From NCBI GenBank assembly GCA_903231505.1, contig CAFBRK010000168.1, forward strand, positions 1 to 33,072: a stretch of DNA of 33,072 nt, in the 5' to 3' direction. The notes beneath the pieces were generated by a model, which was not told the origin of the DNA, searched no databases, and saw only the letters and a program-made list of their open reading frames with translations. A program made the position numbers and the translations under genes. The stretch comes from Olavius algarvensis associated proteobacterium Delta 3. Lineage in GTDB: Bacteria; Desulfobacterota; Desulfobacteria; Desulfobacterales; CAFBRK01. Positions 1 to 8,047 of the stretch are shown here, one piece after another; position 1 is the stretch's first letter, and each line of letters begins with the position of its first letter.

Positions 1-87
1 AATTAAATCATGCTCCCATGTTGGTTGAAAGAGCATGCGTCATGGAGCTAAAGACGGCTCGATAAAACCGGTTCGGGCAACAGCCCG
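1..87. repeat. Left arm of 87-bp perfect terminal inverted repeat
   Basis: These bases are the exact reverse complement of 32974-33060. The inner edge is a small hairpin, CGGGC-AACA-GCCCG (74-87), and the match stops at position 88. The arm may continue beyond the window on the left. Read leftward it would encode the end of a short open frame with no recognisable function. It could be the end of a mobile element present in two inverted copies, or a repeat at which an assembly terminated; the sequence alone does not separate these. Confidence 0.9.
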
Positions 88-162
88 TTGCATTATCACG
101 ACGCGGAAACATTAAGGAAATATTAGGGACGCCCATAAATACAAATAGTGGAAATGTTCGGA

Positions 163-873
163 TTAGGACGAGATTACTTTTACGACCCTGAAGCCGACCC
201 GCGGGCTTCTGCGATTCGGAGAGCTGAGGCTGCGGATAGCACATCGACAATACCAGTCTCCCGAACCCCAATCCCCGCCCCTGAGGACACGCGCCAGACC
301 CATCGGCGGCCCTTCCGGAGATGTTCCGGGACTGGCGGCATAGTAATTTCGATCGAACCAGTCCGAACACCACTCGTGAACATTCCCGTGCATGTCGAAT
401 AATCCCCAGGCATTGGGAAGCAACAGGCCGACCGGGTGAGTCTCTTTGCTACTGTTGTTCTTGTACCAGGCATAATCGGTGAGTTTCATCCGTTCGGGGC
501 CAAAGCAATAGGTGCTCTCGGATCCGGCCCGTGCGGTATACTCCCATTCCGCTTCGGTCGGCAGGCGATATGTGTCTGTCTGTTCTGTTTCGTTCAATCG
601 GCGGATAAATTCGCAGGCATCGTTATGGGACACCATCTCCACCGGGTGGTCATCTCCGACAAAATGACTGGGATTGGAATCCATAAGGCTCGACCACTGG
701 GACTGGGACACTGTCACACGGCCCATATAAAACGGTGTCACGAAGGTGACAGCGTGTTTTGGCAGTTCATTTTCGTCTGCCTGCTCCTTGTCCCAATCAC
801 CGCCCATGGTGAATGTGCCGGCGGGTATTAAAACGAGTTCCATACCGATGCTGTTGGATAGGATGTCGGTCAA
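163..873 (-). CDS. SUMF1/formylglycine-generating-enzyme-like domain protein
   Basis: A 236-residue protein made up almost entirely of one FGE-sulfatase (SUMF1) domain. Visible family signatures are LIPAGTFTMGG near the N-terminus, RLPTEAEWEYTARAG in the middle, then GNVHEWCSDW, VLRGGDW and a final VGFRVV. True formylglycine-generating enzymes bind copper through two cysteines. Here the second is present (WYCRC), but the position of the first appears to be Ser or Gly within RGGDWGSGDW. Sulfatase activation is therefore doubtful, and a binding or unknown role is more likely. I chose the TTG start because GGAG lies seven bases upstream and family homology begins immediately (NSIGMELVLIPAG). An ATG ten codons further in is the alternative. 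No sulfatase gene is nearby. Confidence 0.85.
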   Translation of the reverse strand: MTDILSNSIGMELVLIPAGTFTMGGDWDKEQADENELPKHAVTFVTPFYMGRVTVSQSQWSSLMDSNPSHFVGDDHPVEMVSHNDACEFIRRLNETEQTDTYRLPTEAEWEYTARAGSESTYCFGPERMKLTDYAWYKNNSSKETHPVGLLLPNAWGLFDMHGNVHEWCSDWFDRNYYAASPGTSPEGPPMGLARVLRGGDWGSGDWYCRCAIRSLSSPNRRSPRVGFRVVKVISS

Positions 874-920
874 GATATATTCTCCAAAGCTTCAAATTGA
901 TTCGTATGGATATCGAGAGG

Positions 921-1430
921 TCATGGTCCGCAGCAGGCAGCCCGCCCTGTGGATTCGGGAATTTGTGAAGACTGAACCGGACTTTCGGCGTGTTCGACAA
1001 TCCGGATAATTTGGGGCATGAACCGCTCACGACCCCCTGGAGATCGGGCAATCAAAAAGGTGATCAGAAATCCGAGTGCCAATCCGCAGAAACCGAAAAT
1101 CACCGCCCACGTCGAATCATCCACCCCATCGCCGGCAGTCATATCGGACCCTATGGCGGCTCCGATGATTAATCCGAATACCGGAACCAAGTAGAGAAGA
1201 AACGCGCCGGTCCAGAGCGAGGACGCTTTCTGATGTATCACAACAACGTCTCCCGGATCAGCCCCGGGATGGTTTAGAACAGTGGACACCATCTTGTTGC
1301 CGGAGTCGGATAGGCAGGACCGGCAACCGTGGGTATCCTGACAGCCACCGCACGCGCCGGTTCTGTCCGTAACCACCTCTGCGGTACGGTCGGTGTTAAC
1401 ACGCAAAATTTTTCCAATCCGTTCCGGCAT
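921..1430 (-). CDS. RseC/MucC-like positive regulator of sigma-E / SoxR-reducing protein
   Basis: A 169-residue protein of the RseC/MucC family. A cytoplasmic N-terminal part carries a cysteine cluster (ACGGCQDTHGCRSC, about residues 26-39). Two closely spaced membrane segments follow (LLYLVPVFGLIIGAAIG, and WAVIFGFCGLALGFLITFLIA), then a short basic tail with a terminal CC pair. Family members take part in sigma-E control or in reducing SoxR, often beside Rnf genes; here no such partner lies within the window. The ATG start has an AGGGA ribosome site upstream. It reads in the same direction as the SUMF1 gene with a 47-bp gap, so the two may be co-transcribed. Confidence 0.8.
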   Translation of the reverse strand: MPERIGKILRVNTDRTAEVVTDRTGACGGCQDTHGCRSCLSDSGNKMVSTVLNHPGADPGDVVVIHQKASSLWTGAFLLYLVPVFGLIIGAAIGSDMTAGDGVDDSTWAVIFGFCGLALGFLITFLIARSPGGRERFMPQIIRIVEHAESPVQSSQIPESTGRAACCGP

Positions 1431-1929
1431 TCGGTTTTTCCCTTCCAGTTGCCATAATGCATCAAAGTTATGGTAAAAAGGTAACCGGTAATAGCGATCT
1501 TACAAGATCTAACAGAGAAAGGAGGAATTTAGTTCAGAGATCGGGGTGTTTAATTCGTCATGCCGGAGAAGGCCGGCATCCAGAAGTGTACCATTTTAAA
1601 GATCTGGATTCTCCTTCGATCCCGCCTTGGCGGGACTCAGGATGATGAGCCTGCATGCGGTGGGTTAATCGAATCCGTCGAACCACGGATCAAGTCCGGA
1701 ACGACAAGTGTTGGTGCTTAGAACTCCCTATTGCTCTTTTAGTTTGCACTCGAAACATCAATACATATGTTCGAAGTTAAATGCATCAGAGTCTGGAAAA
1801 TGTAGAAGTGCTTTGGGAGAGATTCAAAAGAAGCCACTTGAATCCACGCCGAAGGCGGGTAAACCTTGTCCCCTTGGATCCTATCCTCAGGTTATTTGGG
1901 GTTAGGCAAGAATTTATACCCTACTTGAA
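1431..1929. other. Gene-poor intergenic stretch with a hairpin repeat
   Basis: I find no convincing gene here. Short open frames on the plus strand are translations of the dispersed repeat annotated separately. A strong ribosome-site-like AAAGGAGG near 1519 is not followed by a usable reading frame. The remainder (about 1700-1920) is AT-richer and shows no motif I recognise. Confidence 0.5.
1555..1645. repeat. Dispersed REP-like hairpin repeat
   Basis: A compound palindromic element. TGCCGG/CCGGCA (1561-1566 and 1573-1578) form one hairpin, ATCCAGA/TCTGGAT (1578-1584 and 1603-1609) a second, and CCCGCC-TT-GGCGGG (1621-1634) a third. The arrangement is a widespread intergenic repeat type in proteobacteria and Desulfobacterota. 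Its translation gives the well-known spurious peptide RHAGEGRHPE. Confidence 0.75.
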
Positions 1930-2643
1930 ATGCACACAAACACAAGCGTCATAATTCAACATCGTTTTTGCGGTCCCCCGAGCTCGGGCAATGGCGGGTA
2001 TGTCTGTGGGTTGATGGCCGGGTATATAGACGGCGTCGCCGAGGTGACCCTCCGGCAGCCGCCTCCCCTGGACAAACCCATGGTTTTGGAACATGCGAAT
2101 GCCGGCCGGGTCCTTCTCAGAGATGGCGAAGATATTATAGCGGAGGCAAAGCCGGTAACCTTTGAATTGAATGTTCCGAACCCACCGTCTTTCCGTGAGG
2201 CAACAGAGGCGTCAAGAACCTATCTCGGTTTCGAATACCATCCGTTTCCAACTTGCTTTGTTTGCGGACCGGATCGTACTGAAATAGATGGCCTTCGTAT
2301 TTTCGCCGGAAGAGTACCCGAAAACAACATGGTATCTGCTCCCTGGGTGCCGGATGCAGACCTTTCTGATGACAAAGGGCACATCAGATCCGAATTTCTA
2401 TGGTCTGCCCTTGATTGTCCCGGTTATTTTGCCGCCATTGATGACCACTATGTACCCATGCTGCTCGGCAGATTGACCGCCAGGATCGATCGCCCGTTGA
2501 CACCCGGAGAAAGGTGTGTGGTGACTGGTTGGCGGATCCGAAAAGACGGGCGTAAGCACAATATCGGCACCGCATTGTTTTCAGGCTCCGGAGAACTCTG
2601 CGGATACGCGATGGCAATATGGATTGAGGTAACAGGCCACTAG
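1930..2643 (+). CDS. Hotdog-fold acyl-CoA thioesterase-like protein
   Basis: A 237-residue soluble protein with no signal peptide or membrane segment. The beginning, FCGPPSSGNGGYVCGLMAG, followed by a strand of the type VEVTLRQPPPLDKP, resembles the N-terminal half of uncharacterised double-hotdog thioesterase-like proteins. A CFVCG motif near residue 107 and the C-terminal half (ALDCPGYFAA to the end) would fit the second repeat. The likely substrate would be an acyl-CoA, but no catalytic residue is certain. The ATG lacks a clear ribosome site. It stands alone between repeats. Confidence 0.6.
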   Translation: MHTNTSVIIQHRFCGPPSSGNGGYVCGLMAGYIDGVAEVTLRQPPPLDKPMVLEHANAGRVLLRDGEDIIAEAKPVTFELNVPNPPSFREATEASRTYLGFEYHPFPTCFVCGPDRTEIDGLRIFAGRVPENNMVSAPWVPDADLSDDKGHIRSEFLWSALDCPGYFAAIDDHYVPMLLGRLTARIDRPLTPGERCVVTGWRIRKDGRKHNIGTALFSGSGELCGYAMAIWIEVTGH

Positions 2644-2684
2644 CAAAACAGGATATACTTGAGGTAGGTATCCGTATCGTTATT

Positions 2685-2742
2685 CCCCTCCCTTTCATTC
2701 CCTCTGGTTCGACTCCGCTCACCACGGGCCACCAGGGGAGGG
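2685..2742. repeat. CCCCTCCC/GGGGAGGG hairpin repeat
   Basis: An 8-bp inverted repeat (2685-2692 and 2735-2742) with an internal CCACCAGG just before the right arm. The same pair of arms, with similar surroundings, recurs at 8981-9014, so this is a dispersed intergenic element. Confidence 0.6.
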
Positions 2743-2833
2743 ATAAAAGCTATCCCCCTTAAGAGGCTGTATAGATTTCGCTTTTTGTGTGGGAAGATCT
2801 AAGAGTAGCTAAACAGTACAGATTTCTAAGACG

Positions 2834-3442
2834 ATGAAAAAATACTTTATCGGATTCGCAATTGCCGTTATTGGCCTCCTTGTTTTCAAGTTCTATTTTA
2901 TTCCCGCCCACACCAAACAATTTAAGCCCATCGGGGAAACCATCGTCTGCTTCGGGGACAGTCTCACATACGGAACCGGCGCTACTCCAGGTATGGATTA
3001 CCCAACCCAGTTGGCCGGCATGATCGGCCTGCCCGTCATCAATGCCGGGGTCCCCGGCGATACCACAACCAGCGCCCTGGCCCGTGTCGATCGTGTCCTG
3101 GCCCAAAAGCCCCGCATCGTATTACTGACCCTGGGCGGAAACGATCTGAAAAACCGCGTTTCAAAGCAAACCGCCTTCGACAACCTTAAAACGATTATCG
3201 AAACCTTTCAGGCAACGGGCGCGCTGGTGGTCATCGGCGGCATCGATATTCCGTTTTACGGCAGGGGATTCGGCAAGGCCTACAGGGAGCTTGCCAAACA
3301 GACCGGCGCCATTTTGGTTCCAAACGTTTTCGAGGATGTCATGGGACACCGGGACCTCATGAGCGATCCAATCCATCCCAACGGCAAGGGCTACAAGATA
3401 ATGGCCCGCCACTTCCATGAGGCCATCAAACCCTACCTGTAA
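2834..3442 (+). CDS. SGNH/GDSL-family esterase (arylesterase/lysophospholipase type)
   Basis: A 202-residue protein of the TesA-like SGNH hydrolase family. The nucleophile block I reads FGDSLTYGTGA (about residues 40-50). The Gly and Asn oxyanion blocks are NAGVPGDTT and TLGGNDLK. The catalytic Asp-His pair lies in SDPIHPNGKGY near the end. A hydrophobic N-terminus (FIGFAIAVIGLLVFKFYFI) acts as a signal or membrane anchor, so the enzyme works in or facing the periplasm. It should hydrolyse esters or thioesters; the specific substrate cannot be read. The ribosome site is weak. It converges on the small zinc-ribbon gene. Confidence 0.88.
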   Translation: MKKYFIGFAIAVIGLLVFKFYFIPAHTKQFKPIGETIVCFGDSLTYGTGATPGMDYPTQLAGMIGLPVINAGVPGDTTTSALARVDRVLAQKPRIVLLTLGGNDLKNRVSKQTAFDNLKTIIETFQATGALVVIGGIDIPFYGRGFGKAYRELAKQTGAILVPNVFEDVMGHRDLMSDPIHPNGKGYKIMARHFHEAIKPYL

Positions 3443-3494
3443 TATTCAAGCACTTGGAATAAAAACAGGATGATAGAACTCATGTTGGATTGAG

Positions 3495-3668
3495 CTAGGA
3501 GTGTTCCCCGATGGCATGCTCTTCCAACCGGTTCCGTCTGGAGGCACTGATCTTCAGATGGCAGGAACGGCAATAAAAATAGTTCGGATAGGGATCCCTG
3601 CCGCACATACGGCAAGACCGCACCGCACCCTTCTTTCGTCGTTTCTTTATGTATGGTTTTCTGCCCAT
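3495..3668 (-). CDS. Small zinc-ribbon protein, 57 residues
   Basis: A short frame read leftward encodes a very basic N-terminus (GRKPYIKKRRKKG) followed by two CxxC knuckles, CRMC and CRSC, 12 residues apart, and a charged tail ending EHAIGEHS. Two CxxC pairs at this spacing would bind one zinc ion, and the basic arm suggests nucleic-acid or ribosome contact. No clear ribosome site precedes the ATG, which lowers certainty. I do not recognise a named family, and a degraded C-terminal piece of a larger protein is possible. It converges on the esterase gene with 52 bp between the stops. Confidence 0.55.
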   Translation of the reverse strand: MGRKPYIKKRRKKGAVRSCRMCGRDPYPNYFYCRSCHLKISASRRNRLEEHAIGEHS

Positions 3669-3734
3669 TGCGGAAACATCATATACCGGAAATATTACAA
3701 TTCAGTTTGGATGAAGGTGACTGTTTGTCGACTG

Positions 3735-3764
3735 TTGCGATTGATAACTTACACCAAGTATAAT
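3735..3764 (+). promoter_or_regulatory. Candidate sigma70 promoter upstream of the liv-type operon
   Basis: A perfect TATAAT (3759-3764) lies 18 bp after TTGCGA (3735-3740). This would give a leader of about 225 nt before the substrate-binding gene. The -35 is a poor match, so this is moderate support only. Confidence 0.4.
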
Positions 3765-3904
3765 CATCGGGCTTGAAATTGCGTCATTTTTCACATATTT
3801 CAGTTTTATGACCGCGGATCTCCGTTCGTTTCAGGACCATCCCCGGGATTCGGGCCGCTATCCATTGTAAAATAGCAACATCTACCTCACGAGTGCGCAC
3901 ACGC

Positions 3905-3923
3905 CACCGGTCCCCGACCGGTG
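3905..3923. promoter_or_regulatory. Perfect dyad CACCGGT-N5-ACCGGTG
   Basis: Seven-base arms around a CCCCG spacer lie downstream of the candidate promoter and upstream of the ribosome site. It may be an operator for a dimeric repressor, or an RNA hairpin in the leader. No cognate regulator is visible nearby. Confidence 0.4.
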
Positions 3924-3998
3924 ATATGGTCTTCGACACCGGCTTCCCCGCGATCCGGAATCTGACAACCTTTCCTTCAGTGCAAAAGGAGGTGCAAG

Positions 3999-5265
3999 AT
4001 GATCGTCAGAAGGTCCAATCTGCTGTTTCTTCTGGTCCTGGCTATCGTTCTGGTCTTTTCCGTCAACCCCATTGCTGCTGCCAAACCGATCGTTCTCGGC
4101 TGTCCCCTGTCTACGGCATACCTGTATGGCTGGGACGCTGAGCGCGCCATTACCCTGGCCGTGGAAGAGATCAATGCCGCCGGCGGTGTCAAAGTTGGAA
4201 ACAAGAAGCGTCCATTTAAAGTGGAGGTGATTGACACCCGCGACCTGGAGCCCGGTGTCCCGGTCAGCGAAGCCCTGCTGGCCGTGGAAAAGCTCATTTT
4301 AAACAAACGGGCCGATTTTATTCTGGGCGGTCCGGTCCGAAGCGGCCCTGGCGGCCATGCCACTGTTATCCAGATACAAGAAAGTCTCCATTCTGACCAC
4401 CGGCGTCTTGACCCCCAAGTACCACGCCCTGGTGGCCGAGCAGTATGACAAATTCAAATACTGCTTCCGCATCCACGGAGAGGCCAAGAACCTCGTGGGC
4501 GAAATCTTCGCCAACTTCGGCGAACTAAAGGCAAAATACGGTTTCAACAACCTGTTCATCATCGCCCAGGATGTGTCCCACGCCCGGGGAGCGGCCAACA
4601 TCATCAAAAAAATCGCAGAAAAGAAGGGCTGGAACGTGACCGGGCTGGAGATATATCCCACCGGTGCCACCGATTTTTCCATGGGTCTGCTCAAGGCAAA
4701 GAATTCGAACACCGAAATCATCAACATCTGGATGGACATGCCCGAAAGTGCGATCCTCCTGAAACAGTGGTACGAAATGAAAATCCCGGCCCTTCCCTTC
4801 GGATCCACCCTGGCCGCGGCCGAGCAGCCGGGTTTCTGGAAAGCCACCGGGGGCAAGGGCGAATACACCCTGTGTAACGTCGTCAACGCCGGAAACGCTC
4901 CGTCGACCGCCACTCCGTGGACGATGAAGTTCTACAATGCCTACGCAGAACGATGGAAGGTCGAGCCGGAAGGACTGGGAACCTCCAGCAGTTACATGGC
5001 CGTCTATGTGCTCAAGGACGCCATCGAACGTGCCGGCTCTCTCGACCCGGACAAGGTAATCACAGCGTTGGAAAAAACCGATATGATGGGCGTGTATGGC
5101 CGTCTCCGCTTTGATCCCAAAAGCCACCAGGTCATCCCGTCTACCGATCCAAAGGAAGGCGCTGTGGGCAGTATCCTCCAGTGGCAGGACGGAAAGCGGA
5201 TTGTGGTCTATCCCAAAAGCATCGCCACTGGGAAAATCCTGCTGCCGCCCTGGATGAATAAATAA
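3999..5265 (+). CDS. Liv-type ABC transporter substrate-binding protein, with a frameshift
   Basis: Periplasmic binding protein of the branched-chain amino acid (LivK/peripla_BP_6) class, about 420 residues if read through. The start is well supported by AGGAGG, and a Sec signal peptide ends at about AAAKP. The first frame runs to 4448 and matches the family as far as ILGGPVRS; the second frame continues from about 4336 as SEAALAAM to MNK. The +1 shift falls in the direct repeat GGTCC-GGTCC (4329-4338). A gain of one base there, or an assembly error, explains the break. The two halves overlap and each lacks the other's lobe, so they are not two genes. The ligand is unknown; members of this class in aromatic degraders often bind aromatic acids. 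It heads the operon livH-M-G-F. Confidence 0.8.
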
Positions 5266-5267
5266 GA

Positions 5268-5379
5268 TGGGTTAGCCGGTTGGCCGGTTGGCCGGTTTAA
5301 CCGGTTTCTGGATCCCAGTGGGATCCAGGATCTTACTGGCAAACTGGCTAACTGGTAAACCGGACAACCTCGTTCACCC
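5268..5379. repeat. GCCGGTTG microrepeats and CTGGATCCC hairpin
   Basis: After the stop there are short direct copies of GCCGGTTG, then a perfect 9-bp stem CTGGATCCC-AGT-GGGATCCAG (5308-5328), then loosely inverted copies of AACTGG. The element lies between the binding-protein gene and livH. As an RNA hairpin it could lower downstream expression relative to the binding protein. There is no poly-T tract. Confidence 0.5.
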
Positions 5380-6246
5380 ATGGAAATCCTCGTCTACGGC
5401 ACCATTAACAGTGTCGCACTGGCGCTGTACGCCCTCGGCTTCGCGCTGGTCTACGGCACCAGCCGCCTGCCGAACTTTGCCCACGGGGCCCTGTACGTGC
5501 TTAGCGGCTTCATTGCCTGGAGCGCGCTCAATACGCTGGGGCTGCCCTACCTGGCGAGCATTCTACTGACCTTGATCGTAACGGCAATCATCGGGGCGAT
5601 CATTTACCAGTTCGTGCTCATCCGTGTCCGGGGCATGGAAATTTCCGAGATTATCGCCACCTATGCCATTGCCCTGGCCATCCTGGAAGGCTTGCGGTGG
5701 GGCGGTTTTAAAGGCATGACCTACACGTTGCCGGCCTTCATCGAGGGTAGCACCAGCATCGCCGGGGTATCCGTGGATTACCAACGGCTGCTGGTGGTGA
5801 TCATCGGCGCCGCCATGGTGGCCTGTCTGTGGCTGTTTACCCACCACACCCGTATCGGCCTTGCACTGCGAGGCATGGCCCAGGACGAGCGGGCGGCCCT
5901 GATGCTGGGTATCGATTCGGACATGATGGCGCTGGTGGCCATGGCCCTCGGTTCCTCCCTTGCGGCCTTTGCCGCCGTACTGCTGATGCCCCTTGGAAAT
6001 ATTGTCGTGGAATCTGGCTATAATGTCCTGATCCTCGCGATCTCAGTATGTATTGTCGGTGGTCTCGGCAGCTGGGCCGGCGCCGTGTTGGCCGCGTTTC
6101 TCATCGGGTTCGCTCAAATCCTGACGGCGGTCTACCTTGGCTCCCACTACCAGATGGTGGTCGCCCTCCTGGCGATCATCCTGACCTTGATCATCAAGCC
6201 ATCCGGGTTGTTCGGTCAGCAAAAAGAACTGGAGGAACGGGTGTGA
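5380..6246 (+). CDS. livH: Branched-chain amino acid-type ABC transporter permease LivH
   Basis: A 288-residue inner-membrane permease with about eight hydrophobic segments. The opening, GTINSVALALYALGFALVYG followed by RLPNFAHGALYVLSG, is typical of LivH, as is the late block GGLGSWAGAVLAAFLIG. It forms the translocation channel with LivM. There is no good ribosome site upstream of the ATG, but the start matches family N-termini. Its last codons overlap the GTG start of livM by four bases (GTGA), which shows translational coupling. The substrate could be an aromatic or dicarboxylic acid rather than an amino acid; that is inference from context. Confidence 0.93.
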   Translation: MEILVYGTINSVALALYALGFALVYGTSRLPNFAHGALYVLSGFIAWSALNTLGLPYLASILLTLIVTAIIGAIIYQFVLIRVRGMEISEIIATYAIALAILEGLRWGGFKGMTYTLPAFIEGSTSIAGVSVDYQRLLVVIIGAAMVACLWLFTHHTRIGLALRGMAQDERAALMLGIDSDMMALVAMALGSSLAAFAAVLLMPLGNIVVESGYNVLILAISVCIVGGLGSWAGAVLAAFLIGFAQILTAVYLGSHYQMVVALLAIILTLIIKPSGLFGQQKELEERV

Positions 6247-7262
6247 CAACGGATACCGCACAACGCCGGAAGGAACGGATCGATCGGGGGATCAAGGTGC
6301 GGTCCGACGGGATCTATGCTCTGTTGTCCTGGCGGGAACTGGCGTACCTTTCCGTGCCGCGGCTGGTGCTGATCCTGGGTATTCTGGCGTTACCGTTGCT
6401 CATGCCCGGCATGTACTGGCAGCGTGTGATTTCCATCGTCTGCATCTATGCCTTTCTGGCCATGAGCTTTGATTTTCTCGCCCATTACGTGGGCCTGGTA
6501 TCCCTTGGGGGAGCTTTTTTTGTCGGCACCGGCGGGTATATCGCTGCCCTTCTGAACACCACGTTCGGCCTCCCGCCCCTGGTCACCATCCCTGCCGCCT
6601 TGATCTTGGGAGCGGCCGTCTGCACGCTGCTTCTGATTCCCTGTCTTCCCCTCCGGGGGGTCTACTTTGCCATTGTTACCCTCATGTATCCGCTCTTTAT
6701 GGCCCGTCTCATCGAAGCCCTGGACATCTTTGGCGGTACCGACGGTATTCTCGGAATCGACAGTTTCACCAACCCGTGGGTGGAGCAGTACTTTGTCGTG
6801 GTCATGGTCCTGGTGTTGCTGTTCGGTCTGCGCCGACTGGTCAACACCGATCTGGGGCTGGTGCTCCGGGCGGTAAAGGACAACGATCAGGCCGTGCGGG
6901 CCTCAGGGATGAACGTTACCCGGTACAAGGCCCTGGCGGTCTTTATTGCCGCGGGGATGGGATGCCTCTCCGGCGCATGTCTGGTGCATACCTATATGTG
7001 GGCCGGTATCTCCCAGTTCGCCCTGGATTTTTCCGTACTTCCCATCGCTGCGACAGTCATCGGCGGCAGCGGCACACTGGTCGGCCCGGTCCTCGGCTGC
7101 CTGATCCTGGTGCCGGCCTCGGAGCTGCTGCGGGATTTCGGAACGCTCCGGATCGTTTTCTACTCTCTGATCCTCGTGACCTTTATCGTATTTCGAAGCG
7201 AGGGGTTGATGGTTTACGGGCAGCGAAAATACCATCAGTTCCAAAGGTGGACGGAAATATGA
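6243..7262 (+). CDS. livM: Branched-chain amino acid-type ABC transporter permease LivM
   Basis: A 339-residue second permease subunit. A charged cytoplasmic N-terminus of about 35 residues (QRRKERIDRG) precedes some nine membrane segments. Family blocks include AMSFDFLAHYVGLVSLGGAFFVG, LPLRGVYFAIVTL, GGTDGILGI and AATVIGGSGTLVGPVLG. I chose the GTG that overlaps the livH stop; the open frame extends upstream only within livH. The end overlaps the livG start by four bases (ATGA). Confidence 0.92.
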   Translation: MTTDTAQRRKERIDRGIKVRSDGIYALLSWRELAYLSVPRLVLILGILALPLLMPGMYWQRVISIVCIYAFLAMSFDFLAHYVGLVSLGGAFFVGTGGYIAALLNTTFGLPPLVTIPAALILGAAVCTLLLIPCLPLRGVYFAIVTLMYPLFMARLIEALDIFGGTDGILGIDSFTNPWVEQYFVVVMVLVLLFGLRRLVNTDLGLVLRAVKDNDQAVRASGMNVTRYKALAVFIAAGMGCLSGACLVHTYMWAGISQFALDFSVLPIAATVIGGSGTLVGPVLGCLILVPASELLRDFGTLRIVFYSLILVTFIVFRSEGLMVYGQRKYHQFQRWTEI

Positions 7263-8047
7263 CAACCGAACCCATCCTTCAGGTGGAAAACGTCACCAAG
7301 ACATTCGGGGGGATTATTGCGCTGAATCGGGTCAGCTTTGAGGTTCACGAGGGCGAGATCCTCGGAGTCATCGGCCCCAACGGCTCGGGCAAGACCACTA
7401 TCGTCAATTGCATCACCGGGTTTATCAAAGCCACTTCGGGACATGTTCGGTTCCGGGGAAAGAACATCACCGGCAAAGCACCCCACAAAATCGCCGACAT
7501 GGGCGTGGCACGAACCTTTCAGATCATGCGTCCATACTACAGCCTGCCGGCGTATAAAAATCTTGTCATTCCATTGTTTTCGCCCCGGGCACGCCGTACC
7601 GGGGGATGGCGGGGTGGCGGCCGGCTGGGGGATAGAAACACGGTAGGCATCGACATCCTCGAAGAAATCGGATTCGAAAGAGATTCCTACGTGCCCTACA
7701 AAATGACATCGACCCTTCCCACTGGCTACCTGAAACGGTTGGAACTCGCCCGGTGCCTGGCCCTGAAACCGGAGCTGATTCTCTGTGACGAAGTCTTTTC
7801 GGGGCTCAGTATGAGTGAAATCGCCAGCATGGTGCCGTTGATCGAACGGATCCAGATGGACGGCATCACACTGATCATGATCGAACACCGCCTGCGGGAA
7901 CTGTTTCAGGTGGCAACCCGGGTCATGGTACTCAACTTCGGCGAAAAGATCATGGAAGGGAGCCCGGACGAGGTCATGGCCGATGCACGAGTCCGGGAAG
8001 CCTACTTTGGTTCCGAGGAGGTCCAGGAGGTGATGGACCATGCTTGA
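7259..8047 (+). CDS. livG: Branched-chain amino acid-type ABC transporter ATPase LivG
   Basis: A 262-residue ATP-binding subunit. The Walker A motif GPNGSGKTT lies near residue 39, Walker B LILCDEVFSGLS near 172, and the switch His is in MIEHRL. The ABC signature is unusual: LPTGYLKRLELAR stands where the consensus is LSxGQxxRLEIAR, so the conserved Ser is Thr and the Gln is Tyr. A Gly/Arg-rich patch (ARRTGGWRGGGRLGDR) sits where LivG proteins usually have a less conserved helix. It pairs with LivF at the membrane, and its end overlaps livF by eight bases. Confidence 0.9.
   Translation: MTTEPILQVENVTKTFGGIIALNRVSFEVHEGEILGVIGPNGSGKTTIVNCITGFIKATSGHVRFRGKNITGKAPHKIADMGVARTFQIMRPYYSLPAYKNLVIPLFSPRARRTGGWRGGGRLGDRNTVGIDILEEIGFERDSYVPYKMTSTLPTGYLKRLELARCLALKPELILCDEVFSGLSMSEIASMVPLIERIQMDGITLIMIEHRLRELFQVATRVMVLNFGEKIMEGSPDEVMADARVREAYFGSEEVQEVMDHA

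Larger units (their letters stand above)
3669..3998. other. Intergenic leader of the ABC-transporter operon
   Basis: No gene is seen. The stretch holds a candidate sigma70 promoter and a perfect dyad, annotated separately, and ends in a strong AGGAGG ribosome site just before the ATG of the substrate-binding gene. Confidence 0.5.

Noticed and set aside
88..162. Remnant of a REP-associated transposase region next to the left inverted repeat
   Set aside because: The stretch around AAATATTAGGGACGCCC reminded me of sequences near such elements, but there is no transposase frame to support it.
8..373. A leftward 121-codon frame at the window edge
   Set aside because: It overlaps the end of the SUMF1 gene in another frame, runs through the inverted repeat, and has no recognisable domain.
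1457..1645. Plus-strand 62-codon frame
   Set aside because: It is a translation of a dispersed hairpin repeat (RHAGEGRHPE).
3999..5265. Two independent genes for the binding protein
   Set aside because: Each half matches a different part of a single periplasmic binding protein and they meet at a one-base shift.
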